A DNA stretch of 16,640 nt from Smithella sp. (lineage in GTDB: Bacteria > Desulfobacterota > Syntrophia > Syntrophales > Smithellaceae): NCBI GenBank assembly GCA_012797505.1, contig JAAZOZ010000142.1, positions 1 through 16,640 on the forward strand. The letters are read 5' to 3'. How positions within the stretch are numbered: position 1 is the stretch's first letter; each line of letters begins with the position of its first letter. The position numbers and the translations under genes are program-made. This document shows positions 7,381-15,094 of this stretch, one piece after another. The notes under the pieces were generated by a model that saw nothing but the letters and a program-made list of their open reading frames with translations, had not been told where the DNA came from and ran no database searches.

Positions 7381-7409
7381 CATATAGGCAAACGGCGTGT
7401 AAAAGTCAA
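7381..7409 (-). promoter_or_regulatory. Sigma70-like promoter of the liv operon
   Basis: Minus strand: -35 TTGACT (7409-7404), a 17-nt spacer, and -10 TATATG (7386-7381). The predicted start near 7374 puts the leader-peptide ribosome binding site almost at the 5' end of the RNA, and the terminator about 125 nt downstream. It lies after the citrate synthase stop, so the liv operon need not depend on read-through. Confidence 0.7.
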
Positions 7410-7447
7410 GAAAAAAATTCCCCCGCCGGTTTTTTTCGCGGCTCTCG

Positions 7448-8737
7448 CTATCCGCGCTCATCGATTGGAATGTAGTGCCGCAGATTGCTGCCGGTATAAA
7501 TCTGCCGCGGTCGGCCGATTTTCAGCGGGACGGTATCGTGCATCTCCTTCCACTGCGCGATCATGCCCGGCAGTCGGCCGATGGCAAACATGACCGTGAA
7601 CATGTTGGTGGGAATGCCGATCATCCGGTACAGGATGCCGCTGTAAAAATCGACATTGGGATACAGCTTGCGCTGAATGAAGAAATCATCCTTCAGGGCC
7701 GCCTCTTCCAGCTCCATGGCGATATTGATCAGCGGGTCCTGGTAATTGTGCTTCTGGAAAATGGTTTCGCAGTATTGTTTCAGAATCCGCGCGCGGGGAT
7801 CGTAGTTTTTGTAAACCCGGTGGCCGAAGCCGAAAAGCCGGAACTTGCTCGTTTTGTCCTTGGCCGAATCGATGCAGGTTTGGATGGACAGCTTGCTGCT
7901 TTGGATTTCTTCCAGCATCTCGATCACTTTCTGGTTGGCGCCCCCGTGCAGCGGACCCCACAGCGCGCAAATGCCGGAGCAGATTGACGCGTACAGATTG
8001 GCCATACTGCTGCCCACCAGCCGCACGGTGGACGTGCTGCAGTTCTGCTCATGGTCGGCGTGAAGGATCATCAGCGTGGAGAGCGCCCTTTCAATATCCG
8101 GGTCCGGCACGTAGGGGTTTACCGGAGAGTCAAACATCATGTAGAGGAAATTGGACGCGTATTTCAGGTCCCGTTTGGGATAAACGTGCGGATGGCCGAT
8201 GCTGTGCTTGTAGGAATACGCCGCTATCGTGCGGATTCTGGAGATCAGCGAAGCCGCCATCAGATCGAACGTCTCGGCCCTGAAATCTTCCGTGAAATAA
8301 TCCGTATAGTAAACGGACATGGAGTTTACCATGGTCGCCAGAATCGCCATCGGATGGGCGGTCGGCGGGAACCCGTCGAAGAACCGCAGCATTTCCTCGT
8401 GAATCATGGAGTTTTGCGTCAGCCGCTGGGAAAAAAGCTGCTGCTGCTCCCGATTGGGAAGCTCCCCGTAGATGAGCAGATAGGCCACCTCGGTAAAGCT
8501 TGCTTTTTCGGCGAGTTCCTCGATGGGTATTCCGCGGTATCTCAAAATTCCCTTGTCTCCGTCGATGTACGTGATGGAGGAGATGCAGGAACCTGTGTTC
8601 TGATAGCCGACGTCCAGCGTAATCAAACCCGTATCCTGCCTCAGCCTGGAGATATCGATTCCCTTTTCGTTTTCCGTTCCTTCAACGATCGGCAGCTCGT
8701 ATTTCATTCCATTGAGCGTCAACGTTGCTTTTTCCAT
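7448..8737 (-). CDS. gltA: Citrate synthase (type II-like, GltA)
   Basis: Condenses oxaloacetate and acetyl-CoA to citrate and CoA, the entry step of the TCA cycle. The protein is 429 aa, close to the 427 aa of Escherichia coli GltA. Seen: HADHEQNCST with His226 and His229, GPLHGGAN with catalytic His264, FGFGHRVYKNYDPRA with His306, and YPNVDFYSG with catalytic Asp363. These align almost residue for residue with the E. coli catalytic set. The N-terminal beta-rich extension (1-60) is that of the Gram-negative hexameric form. Start: ATG 8737 has AAGGA 4 nt and AAAGGTG about 9 nt upstream. An in-frame TTG 21 nt earlier is less likely. Neighbours: it is divergent from the FG-GAP gene and lies upstream of the liv leader on the same strand, but with its own promoter candidate and the liv promoter in between. 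Confidence 0.96.
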   Translation of the reverse strand: MEKATLTLNGMKYELPIVEGTENEKGIDISRLRQDTGLITLDVGYQNTGSCISSITYIDGDKGILRYRGIPIEELAEKASFTEVAYLLIYGELPNREQQQLFSQRLTQNSMIHEEMLRFFDGFPPTAHPMAILATMVNSMSVYYTDYFTEDFRAETFDLMAASLISRIRTIAAYSYKHSIGHPHVYPKRDLKYASNFLYMMFDSPVNPYVPDPDIERALSTLMILHADHEQNCSTSTVRLVGSSMANLYASICSGICALWGPLHGGANQKVIEMLEEIQSSKLSIQTCIDSAKDKTSKFRLFGFGHRVYKNYDPRARILKQYCETIFQKHNYQDPLINIAMELEEAALKDDFFIQRKLYPNVDFYSGILYRMIGIPTNMFTVMFAIGRLPGMIAQWKEMHDTVPLKIGRPRQIYTGSNLRHYIPIDERG

Positions 8738-8789
8738 GGTATCCTTCACCTTTCGCAAGCCTTGAAATATCCGGCTGTTTTAAGGGGGT

Positions 8790-8818
8790 TCTTTACATGA
8801 AAGGCGTTCATCTGACAA
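8790..8818 (-). promoter_or_regulatory. Candidate gltA promoter
   Basis: Minus strand: -35 TTGTCA (8818-8813), a 17-nt spacer, and a weak -10 TAAAGA (8795-8790). The resulting leader is about 45 nt. Spacing and the -35 are good, but the -10 is poor. Confidence 0.4.
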
Positions 8819-8844
8819 CACGAATTTTCATGACGCGAGACGAT

Positions 8845-8872
8845 GCGGCGCCTTCGCGGCTCTTTGCGCCGC
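8845..8872. repeat. GC-rich inverted repeat in the divergent gltA / FG-GAP region
   Basis: GCGGCGC (8845-8851) and GCGCCGC (8866-8872) are perfectly complementary around a 14-nt loop. It sits between the two divergent starts, upstream of the gltA promoter candidate. It could be a regulator site or a chance GC-rich repeat, and there is no T-tract. Confidence 0.35.
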
Positions 8873-8961
8873 GATGAAAACCGTCTTGAATTATCGATTT
8901 TTAAATGCTAGAAGCACTAGCGGTTTCATAATAAAAAGCCGTCAAAAACGGAGAAAACAAA

Positions 8962-10725
8962 ATGAAAAAAATGATGATGGTTCTTTTGTGCCTTGTTGCC
9001 ATCCTGCTGATGGCGGCGACAGTTTTATCGAAGGAAAAATACACGGTAACGGTTTTACCTTTTTCGCTGTATAGCGCTGAAAACATTGAATATGTGCGGC
9101 AGGGGATCAACGACATGCTGATCAGCCGCATCTCCGGGTCCGACAGGATTGAAGTGACGCGCAAAGATGTTGTTTCGGACATCCTGAAAAAAACAGGGGG
9201 AAAAGAGCTGAACCTGGCGGATGTTCAGGGCATCGGCCAGCAGTTGAAATCCGATTACGTGGTCTGGGGCAGCATTACCAAAATCGGGAAAAGCATCAGC
9301 ATTGACGGAAAACTGATTGATATTGCCGGAGGGAAATCGGACGTCGGCATTTTTTCCCAGTCGCAGAGCCTTGATGAGGTCATTCCCAAAATCAACGATT
9401 TTTCGCAGCGCATTGTCCGGCATATTACCGGAGGGGCCGCCGCGCAAACCTCGCCGGTTGTGGCTGCCGCCGCGCCTGCCGCCTCGGCTGTTGCCGGAGG
9501 CTCCCCCGCTCCTCCGCCGGTTCCCGGCGCATCCAGGGAAGCGCAGATCATCGCCGGCATGAAGTCCGGCAAGGGCAAAGGAACGCTGACCTCGATGATC
9601 AACGCGGAATTCATCAACTCCTCCGATCCGCTCGATCGCAAGAAGGGCTTCTGGATGAGCCAGCAATTCAAAACGGAATTCTACGGAATGGACATCGGCG
9701 ACGTCAACAAGGACGGCGTCAACGAAGTGGTCATCATTGACCGCCACAATGTCTATATTTACCTGAAGACCAAGAATAATTTACAGTTATTGAAGCAGAT
9801 CAAAGGCAAATCCTACCATAAATACATCTCCGTGGACGTGGCGGACATCAACAAAGACGGAACGCCGGAGATTATCGTGACGTCGCTCAACGATCGGGTG
9901 CTCAATTCCTTTGTGCTTCAGTACGAGGACGGCGACTACAAGATGATCGCGTCCGATATCCGGTATTTCCTGAGAGTCATTACGCCGTCCTCGGGAACCC
10001 CCATGCTGCTGGGGCAAACCTACGGTATGGGAAGCTTCAGTGACGGCATGGGCGGCAAGGTCTTCGATACGCAAATTTATGAAATCGTCTGGCGCGACGG
10101 GAAATACGTTGAGGGCGACAAGCAGAAAATCCCCGTCGGATTGTCCATTTACGGGTTGACGCTCGATTCCCTGGGCGCGGGGACCAGTGAAAAAATCATC
10201 GCCCTGGATGAGCTCGACTACCTGTGCATCATCACGCCGACCAACAAGCCGTTGAGCCGGATTTTTTCGTTCGGCTTCAGTCCCGATGAACTGATCTGGA
10301 GAAGCGACTCCCAATACGGCGGCAGCAACAATTATATCGACAATGTGGACAAGCAGAAGCAGCAGTCCACGGAAGCCACGCAGGAGGAAGGCGCTTTCGC
10401 CAATCTGCGGATCCTGATGTTCGACACGAACAACGACGGCAAAAAGGAAATGATCATCGTCAAAAATCTGTCCTCGGTCGGTCGCGTCTTTAAAAACCTC
10501 AAGCTTTTCTCCTCGAGCGAAATTTATAATCTGGAGTGGGACGGCCTCGGCATGGCGGAAAACTGGCGGACAAAGAAAATCAACGGCTATGTCGCGGATT
10601 ACTGCTTTAAGGACGTTGACAATGACGGCAAACCGGAGATTGTTCTGGCGCTGGTCCAGTCCGTCGGTGCGACGCTCAGTGAGAGAAGCGTTCTGGTCGT
10701 GTATGAACTGGAAATGCCGCAATAG
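8962..10725 (+). CDS. Exported TolB-N/CsgG-like protein with FG-GAP (VCBS) repeats
   Basis: Function unknown. The protein is 587 aa. Seen: a signal peptide (hydrophobic 5-21, probable cleavage near 23, no lipobox). An N-terminal alpha/beta domain (about 26-155) contains TVTVLPFSLYSAENIEYVRQGINDMLISRI and DYVVWGSITKIGKSISIDGKLID, a pattern like the TolB N-terminal/CsgG/FlgO-type fold of envelope proteins. An Ala/Pro-rich linker (158-190) follows. The C-terminal part has calcium-loop motifs of FG-GAP blades: DVNKDGVNE (247-255), DINKDGTPE (295-303), DTNNDGKKE (488-496) and DVDNDGKPE (551-559). The likely location is periplasm or outer envelope, with the propeller binding a protein or polymer. 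Start: ATG 8962 with GGAG 8 nt upstream. Neighbours: it is divergent from gltA and appears monocistronic. Motif placement is sure, the N-terminal fold less so. Confidence 0.85.
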   Translation: MKKMMMVLLCLVAILLMAATVLSKEKYTVTVLPFSLYSAENIEYVRQGINDMLISRISGSDRIEVTRKDVVSDILKKTGGKELNLADVQGIGQQLKSDYVVWGSITKIGKSISIDGKLIDIAGGKSDVGIFSQSQSLDEVIPKINDFSQRIVRHITGGAAAQTSPVVAAAAPAASAVAGGSPAPPPVPGASREAQIIAGMKSGKGKGTLTSMINAEFINSSDPLDRKKGFWMSQQFKTEFYGMDIGDVNKDGVNEVVIIDRHNVYIYLKTKNNLQLLKQIKGKSYHKYISVDVADINKDGTPEIIVTSLNDRVLNSFVLQYEDGDYKMIASDIRYFLRVITPSSGTPMLLGQTYGMGSFSDGMGGKVFDTQIYEIVWRDGKYVEGDKQKIPVGLSIYGLTLDSLGAGTSEKIIALDELDYLCIITPTNKPLSRIFSFGFSPDELIWRSDSQYGGSNNYIDNVDKQKQQSTEATQEEGAFANLRILMFDTNNDGKKEMIIVKNLSSVGRVFKNLKLFSSSEIYNLEWDGLGMAENWRTKKINGYVADYCFKDVDNDGKPEIVLALVQSVGATLSERSVLVVYELEMPQ

Positions 10726-10728
10726 GTA

Positions 10729-10757
10729 TTGACAAACGCCGGACTCTTCGGTATAGC
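10729..10757 (+). promoter_or_regulatory. Sigma70-like promoter of the tRNA-Met gene
   Basis: -35 TTGACA (10729-10734), a 17-nt spacer, and -10 TATAGC (10752-10757). It starts 4 nt after the stop of the FG-GAP gene. The predicted start near 10764 would give a 5' leader of about 29 nt before the tRNA. Confidence 0.75.
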
Positions 10758-10792
10758 CTCCGGCGGCTTCGCAAAGAACGCTTGCTTTTCAA

Positions 10793-10869
10793 GGCGGTGT
10801 AGCTCAGTTGGTCAGAGCATACGGCTCATATCCGTAGTGTCCCTGGTTCAAATCCAGGCACCGCCACCA
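10793..10869 (+). tRNA. tRNA-Met (CAT), elongator type, CCA encoded
   Basis: A full cloverleaf: acceptor GGCGGTG/CACCGCC (7 of 7 pairs), D arm with AGCTCAGTTGGT, anticodon stem TACGG/CCGTA with loop CTCATAT (anticodon CAT), T arm CCTGG/CCAGG with loop TTCAAAT, discriminator A and a genomic CCA (10867-10869). The G1-C72 pair and the absence of three G-C pairs next to the anticodon loop argue against the initiator. A CAT anticodon can also belong to tRNA-Ile2 after lysidine modification, which the DNA cannot exclude. It has its own promoter and no clear terminator, so the downstream hydrolase operon may be co-transcribed. Confidence 0.95.
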
Positions 10870-10931
10870 ATTCATCCTTCCGCGATGACAACACCCGGAT
10901 ATTACAAACCATTTTTCAAAACAGGAAACTC

Positions 10932-11924
10932 ATGAGCGCCGAACCCGGAAACCATCATGCAAGCTTTCAGCCCCGGTCCTTTCTTAAGAACCGGCACCTG
11001 CAGTCCGTTCTGGCGTCTTCGCACCTGATCATTCCCCCTCACGGCCCCCTGATCAGGCATTCCAGGGAATTTATTATCGAAACGCCCGGCGGATCAAAGT
11101 TGCTGTCGTATCTGTCGCCTCACCCCCATTCCCGGGGAATGATGATTCTTCTGCACGGCTGGGAAGGCTCCTCTTCTTCGGCTTATATACTGGCCGCAGG
11201 CGCCTACTTTTTTGACCGGAATTTTTCCGTTTGCCGCCTGAATTTAAGAGACCACGGCGAGTCCCACCACCTCAATAGCGGCCTTTTTCACGGAGCGCTG
11301 ATTGAGGAGACATTCGACGCGGTAAACGTGATCGCGCAACAAGCCGGCAATCTGCCGGTTTATCTTCTGGGCTTTTCTCTGGGCGCCAATTTTTCGCTGC
11401 GCATCGCGATGCGCCATTCGCATACGCCAGTCACAAATCTGCAAAAGGTATTCGCCGTCAGTCCGCCGCTCGACCCTTTCAAGACGACGCAGACGATCGA
11501 CGGCGGCCCCGCTCTGTACCGGAGCTACTTTCTGCGAAAGTGGAAGCGTTCGCTTCGAAAAAAACAGAAGTTTTTCCCGGATCATTACGACTTTTCCGGC
11601 ATGCTGCGGGCGCGCTCCTGCATGGAACTGACGGAAAAAATGATGGCCTATTTTCCGGAATTTTCTTCCTATCGGGCCTATTTTCAGTTATACACGCTGA
11701 CGGAAAAATCTTTCCGTGACCTCGGCCTGCCGGTTAAAATATTCATTGCGGACGATGATCCGGTCATTGCTCTCGATGACTTCCGCAAGCTGCGCGACCA
11801 CGGTTTTCTGACGGTTTCCCGGCAGCCGTTTGGAGGGCATTGCGGTTTTGTGGACCTGTTTCCCCAGCGGCGCTGGTACAATGAACAAATTTTTACTGAG
11901 CTTAACCAAGAGAGAAACGGATGA
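10932..11924 (+). CDS. YheT-like alpha/beta hydrolase
   Basis: Alpha/beta-fold serine hydrolase of the YheT/COG0429 (ABHD1-3-like) group, whose physiological substrates are mostly unknown and probably esters. The protein is 330 aa, the family's normal length. Seen: the diagnostic N-terminus FLKNRHLQSVLAS (17-29), oxyanion motif LLHGWEGSS (73-81), RDHGES (106-111), nucleophile elbow GFSLGA with Ser149, the acidic residue in IADDDP (Asp275/276) and the catalytic His in GGHCGF (303). There is no signal peptide. Start: ATG 10932 with AGGA 5-6 nt upstream. Neighbours: it follows tRNA-Met by 62 nt, and its TGA overlaps the ATG of the Nudix gene (ATGA), so translation is probably coupled. Confidence 0.88.
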   Translation: MSAEPGNHHASFQPRSFLKNRHLQSVLASSHLIIPPHGPLIRHSREFIIETPGGSKLLSYLSPHPHSRGMMILLHGWEGSSSSAYILAAGAYFFDRNFSVCRLNLRDHGESHHLNSGLFHGALIEETFDAVNVIAQQAGNLPVYLLGFSLGANFSLRIAMRHSHTPVTNLQKVFAVSPPLDPFKTTQTIDGGPALYRSYFLRKWKRSLRKKQKFFPDHYDFSGMLRARSCMELTEKMMAYFPEFSSYRAYFQLYTLTEKSFRDLGLPVKIFIADDDPVIALDDFRKLRDHGFLTVSRQPFGGHCGFVDLFPQRRWYNEQIFTELNQERNG

Positions 11925-12760
11925 CCATGGACTTGACGCTGCTGCGGCAAAAAGACGCCTTTCCGCTCCACGTTCTGGAGCGCCTGAACCGGACGCCTGT
12001 TGACTATTTAGAAAAGCACCTTTCCATTGAACGCTCCAACGCCGCCGGCGCCGGACATTTGGAAGCCGGCGTTGTGCTGCTGCTGCTGTTCAGGGATTCC
12101 GGATTTCACTTTTTGCTGATCAAGCGATCGGATGCCGTCGCCCAGTCCGGCGACATCAGCTGCCCCGGCGGCATGCTGGAGCGGCCCGTCGATGAAATGC
12201 TGAGCCACATCGTTTCGAAAACCGGCATTCTCCGGACGGCCGGCAACCGGGCGCTTCACGAACTCCCGAACAAAGACGAGCAGACCCTTTCGCTCATCCA
12301 GCTTTTTCTAATGAACGCCCTTCGCGAATCCTGGGAAGAAATCGGTCTGAGCCCGCTGAATGTCGAATTTTTGGGCGCCCTGCCCACCTACTCGCTCACA
12401 TTGTTTACCCGGACCATCTATCCGCTGGTCTGCCTGGTCAAAGACCATTGGCCTTACCGGCCCAATGACGAAGTGGACAAGATGCTGGAAATCCCCGTTA
12501 CAGCTTTTTTCCGGAGCTCTTCCTACGCTCTTTTGGAGCTCAACACGGAGGATGGAAAGTCCGACCCTCGCCATAACCTCCAGTTCCCCTGCCTGGTCAT
12601 TCCGGACGGCAAGGGCGGCGAAGACATCCTCTGGGGCGCCACGTTTTTCATCATCACCAATTTCCTGCGGGAGGTCACAGGCGGCGCTTTTCCGGCCGAA
12701 ACGCCCGGGCGCATCGTCACCAAAACCCTCTCTGCACACTACACGTCGGGAAACCGTTGA
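11921..12760 (+). CDS. Nudix hydrolase, NudL/CoA-pyrophosphatase-like, with insertion in the Nudix box
   Basis: Likely hydrolyses a nucleoside diphosphate linked to another group. The protein is 279 aa. Seen: SGDISCPGG (76-84) corresponds to the G-x-I-S-F-P-G-G start of NudL-type enzymes, and ALRESWEEIGL (133-143) is the metal-binding R-E-x-x-E-E part. In a canonical box the last Gly and that Arg are 14 residues apart. Here Gly84 and Arg135 are 51 apart, so about 37 extra residues are inserted. LGALPTYSL (151-159) follows, also as in NudL. The CoA substrate is therefore only a guess. Start: ATG 11921 overlaps the preceding stop, and ATG 11927 is an alternative two codons in. Neighbours: the HAD phosphatase starts 4 nt after its stop. 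Confidence 0.82.
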   Translation: MTMDLTLLRQKDAFPLHVLERLNRTPVDYLEKHLSIERSNAAGAGHLEAGVVLLLLFRDSGFHFLLIKRSDAVAQSGDISCPGGMLERPVDEMLSHIVSKTGILRTAGNRALHELPNKDEQTLSLIQLFLMNALRESWEEIGLSPLNVEFLGALPTYSLTLFTRTIYPLVCLVKDHWPYRPNDEVDKMLEIPVTAFFRSSSYALLELNTEDGKSDPRHNLQFPCLVIPDGKGGEDILWGATFFIITNFLREVTGGAFPAETPGRIVTKTLSAHYTSGNR

Positions 12761-12764
12761 ACCC

Positions 12765-13451
12765 ATGGCCCCTATTCCTTTCGACCGGTCCTCCATCGAC
12801 ACCGTCATCTTTGATTTTGACGGAACGCTGGCCCGGCTGAACATCGATTTTGAACAAATGCGCCGGGAGGTTGCCGCTCTGACGGACCGCTGGGGTGTGG
12901 ACTCCCGGAGTCTGCAAAACCGGTTTGTTTTGGAAATGATCGCCGAAGTTCAGACCCTGCTTGGAAAAAATTCAGGAAACCATGCAGCGTTATTCACGCG
13001 GGAAGCCTTCCGGATCATCGAAGAGATTGAAGTGGCGGCGGCGCAAAGCGGATCCCTGTTTGACGGCGCCAAAGGACTTCTCACGGGTCTCAGGAAAGCC
13101 TCCCTTCAGACGGGAATTATCACCCGCAACTGCGAAAAAGCCGTCCGGACCGTCTTTCCGGATATCCGGGACTATTGTCCGGTGGTCATCTGCCGAAACG
13201 ACGTCCGTCGTGTCAAGCCGCATCCCGAGCAGATCAATCTCGCTCTGTCGAGACTAAGCGCAAAACCCGGCCGCTGTGTCATGATCGGCGACCACCCGAT
13301 CGACATTGAAACGGGGAAGAACGCGGGGACCCGGACCGCCGGTGTTCTGACCGGCCGCTTTCAGGCAGAGGATTTTCTGCAGGCGGGAGCGGACCTGGTG
13401 CTTGCTGAAGCCCCGGAGATCCTGCGACGGCTGAAGCCGGAGCGCTGTTGA
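12765..13451 (+). CDS. HAD-superfamily phosphatase (phosphoglycolate phosphatase-like)
   Basis: Aspartate-nucleophile phosphatase of HAD subfamily I. The protein is 228 aa. Seen: motif I FDFDGTLARL with nucleophile Asp17 and Asp19, a helical cap (about 26-98), motif II in GIITRN (Thr120), motif III Lys151 in RRVKPHP, and motif IV MIGDHPIDIETG with Asp176 and Asp180. The set is complete, so it should be active. Substrates of this group (phosphoglycolate, sugar phosphates, PPi) cannot be told from motifs. Start: ATG 12765 lies 4 nt after the Nudix stop. The frame is open further upstream only as overlap with the Nudix gene, and motif I begins 16 residues after this Met. The ribosome binding site is weak, which suggests coupling. 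Neighbours: it is the last of a three-gene group, 96 nt before the mutase. Confidence 0.85.
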   Translation: MAPIPFDRSSIDTVIFDFDGTLARLNIDFEQMRREVAALTDRWGVDSRSLQNRFVLEMIAEVQTLLGKNSGNHAALFTREAFRIIEEIEVAAAQSGSLFDGAKGLLTGLRKASLQTGIITRNCEKAVRTVFPDIRDYCPVVICRNDVRRVKPHPEQINLALSRLSAKPGRCVMIGDHPIDIETGKNAGTRTAGVLTGRFQAEDFLQAGADLVLAEAPEILRRLKPERC

Positions 13452-13465
13452 CGCTTCTTCTCTGA

Positions 13466-13494
13466 TTGACATCCCCGGCCAAATTGTATAGAAG
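13466..13494 (+). promoter_or_regulatory. Candidate promoter of the phosphohexomutase gene
   Basis: TTGACA (13466-13471) is a perfect -35. The -10 is either TATAGA at 13487 (15-nt spacer, short) or TAGAAG at 13489 (17-nt spacer). It lies in the 96-nt gap after the HAD gene, which would make the mutase independently transcribed. Confidence 0.5.
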
Positions 13495-13547
13495 CGGACG
13501 GCGCCGGAAGCCCGGACGCATCATCTTGCTTGATTTTGAGAGGAAAA

Positions 13548-14936
13548 ATGAATCCACATGTTTTTCGCGAATACGACGTGCGCGGCGTCGTTGACAAGGA
13601 CCTCAACGAGGTTTTTATCGTCAATCTGGGTCGCGCCATCGGCACGTACGCGCTACAGCGCAATGTCCGGACCCTGACGGTCGGACGCGACTGCCGCCTG
13701 AGTTCGGACGACTACCGCCGTTTTCTGATCGCGGGGTTGAACGCAGCCGGAATAGACACCATCGACATCGGCCTGTGCGCGACCCCCATGCTGTATTTTT
13801 CCATCCGCCACTGCAATGCGGGAGGCGGCGTCATGATCACCGGAAGCCACAACCCGCCGGAGTTCAACGGCTTTAAAATCTGCGTCGGATACGATTCTAT
13901 TCACGGGGAACAAATTCAGGAATTAAGAAGCATCATGGAATCCGGAAGTTATCTTTCCGGCAAGGGAACCGCGCAGGCGCAGGATATTACCAGGGTTTAC
14001 CAGGACTATATCTTCGACGCCGTCCGCGTGTCGAAAAAACTGAAGATTGTCCTTGACGGCGGAAACGGCGTCGGGGGCAAATTTGCCTTTCCCATTCTGG
14101 AAAGAATGGGCTGCGACGTCATCGCCCTCTATTGCGAGCCGGACGGCCGTTTCCCTCATCATTTTCCGGATCCTACCGTTGAGGAAAATCTGACGGATCT
14201 GATCCGGCTGGTGGCCGAAAACAAAGCCGACCTGGGCATTGCCTTCGATGGCGACGCGGATCGCATCGGTGTGATCAGCGACACCGGCGAGATCATCTGG
14301 GGAGACAAACTGCTGCTGTTGTTTGCGCGCTTTATCCTGAAGGAACATCCCGGGGCCACGATCATCGGCGAAGTCAAGTGCTCTCAGGTCCTCTATGACG
14401 GCATTGGGCAATCTTCCGGCAGGCCGCTGATGTGGAAGGCGGGTCATTCGCTGATCAAAGCCAAGATGAAGGAGGAAAAAGCCCTGCTGGGGGGAGAAAT
14501 GAGCGGTCACCTGTTTTTTGCCGACCGTTACTTTGGCTATGACGACGCGATTTACGCCGCCGCCAGACTGCTGGAGATTCTCTCCCAGACCGGTCTGAAG
14601 CTCTCCGAACTCCTCGCCGACGTGCCGAAAACCTTCGCCACGCCGGAAATCCGAATGGATTGCGACGATGACCGGAAGAAAGCGGTGGTGGCCAGAATCA
14701 AAGAGCATTACCGCAACACGCCCGGCGTCATTGACATTGACGGCATCCGCGTGCCCTTCGGGGACGGCTGGGCGCTTGTCCGCTGCTCCAACACACAGCC
14801 GGTCATCGTCCTTCGCTTTGAAGCGTCATCCGCCGAACGCCTGCAGGAGATCCGCGGCGAAGTGGAGCGGCTCCTGGATGGGGTCAGGTCTTGCAATCAC
14901 GCACGGAAGTCCTCTTTGACGGAGCAATCATGCTGA
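13548..14936 (+). CDS. algC: Phosphomannomutase/phosphoglucomutase (AlgC-like)
   Basis: Alpha-D-phosphohexomutase that interconverts hexose 6-phosphate and 1-phosphate, supplying GDP-mannose or UDP-glucose pathways for polysaccharide and LPS. The protein is 462 aa, against 463 for Pseudomonas AlgC. Domains in order: FREYDVRG (6-13), catalytic phosphoserine loop TGSHNP (Ser100), metal loop DGDAD (234-238) with Arg239, sugar-recognition GGEMSGH (315-321), and phosphate-binding RCSNTQP with RFEAS (412-427). Start: ATG 13548 with AGAGGA 5 nt upstream, preferred over an in-frame TTG at 13530. Neighbours: it has its own promoter candidate and is convergent with the thioesterase gene. The symbol is given by similarity of architecture. 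Dual specificity is the family norm and not something seen here. Confidence 0.92.
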   Translation: MNPHVFREYDVRGVVDKDLNEVFIVNLGRAIGTYALQRNVRTLTVGRDCRLSSDDYRRFLIAGLNAAGIDTIDIGLCATPMLYFSIRHCNAGGGVMITGSHNPPEFNGFKICVGYDSIHGEQIQELRSIMESGSYLSGKGTAQAQDITRVYQDYIFDAVRVSKKLKIVLDGGNGVGGKFAFPILERMGCDVIALYCEPDGRFPHHFPDPTVEENLTDLIRLVAENKADLGIAFDGDADRIGVISDTGEIIWGDKLLLLFARFILKEHPGATIIGEVKCSQVLYDGIGQSSGRPLMWKAGHSLIKAKMKEEKALLGGEMSGHLFFADRYFGYDDAIYAAARLLEILSQTGLKLSELLADVPKTFATPEIRMDCDDDRKKAVVARIKEHYRNTPGVIDIDGIRVPFGDGWALVRCSNTQPVIVLRFEASSAERLQEIRGEVERLLDGVRSCNHARKSSLTEQSC

Positions 14937-14949
14937 TTGCTTCTGAATA

Positions 14950-14967
14950 TTGCGGTGCATACCGCAA
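14950..14967. repeat. Small hairpin after the mutase gene
   Basis: TTGCGGT / ACCGCAA, a perfect 7-bp stem with a 4-nt loop, 14 nt after the stop. There is no T-tract on either strand. It might help define the 3' end between convergent genes. Confidence 0.35.
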
Positions 14968-15040
14968 GTATGAACCGGCGATAGTTCACCCTCCCTCAAT
15001 CCCTCCCATCAAGGGAAGGAAGTAACAAACGGCCATTATT

Positions 15041-15074
15041 AGGATTTCTTGTCGCTCGCGCTCCCCGAAATGAC
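15041..15074. repeat. Candidate dispersed repeat unit
   Basis: GGATTTCT and CGAAATGAC flank GTCGCTCGCG. This resembles the short non-coding elements of the form GATTTCT...CGAAATGAC scattered between convergent genes in many deltaproteobacteria and Bacteroidetes. Only one copy is in the window, so the repeat status is inferred from memory of the type. Confidence 0.35.
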
Positions 15075-15094
15075 ATTTTTCAAAAGTCTCCATC

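Noticed and set aside
7411..7436. Possible gltA terminator: A7/T7 inverted repeat with a GCCG/CGGC mini-stem after the gltA stop
   Set aside because: The arms are only A-T pairs and the GC stem is 4 bp with a 10-nt loop. It is too weak to call, although the leader terminator at 7213-7251 could serve instead.
9787..10722. A 311-codon minus-strand frame opposite the FG-GAP gene
   Set aside because: It is antisense to a gene with signal peptide and repeat motifs and has no domain or ribosome binding site.
10729..10935. A 68-codon plus-strand frame over the tRNA-Met gene
   Set aside because: It lies across the tRNA promoter and the whole tRNA. Its RRCSSVGQS...SLVQIQAPP residues are the well-known false translation of a tRNA.
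12360..12764. Upstream extension of the HAD phosphatase frame
   Set aside because: It overlaps the Nudix gene in another frame and is Ser/Pro/Arg-rich. The HAD fold begins just after ATG 12765.
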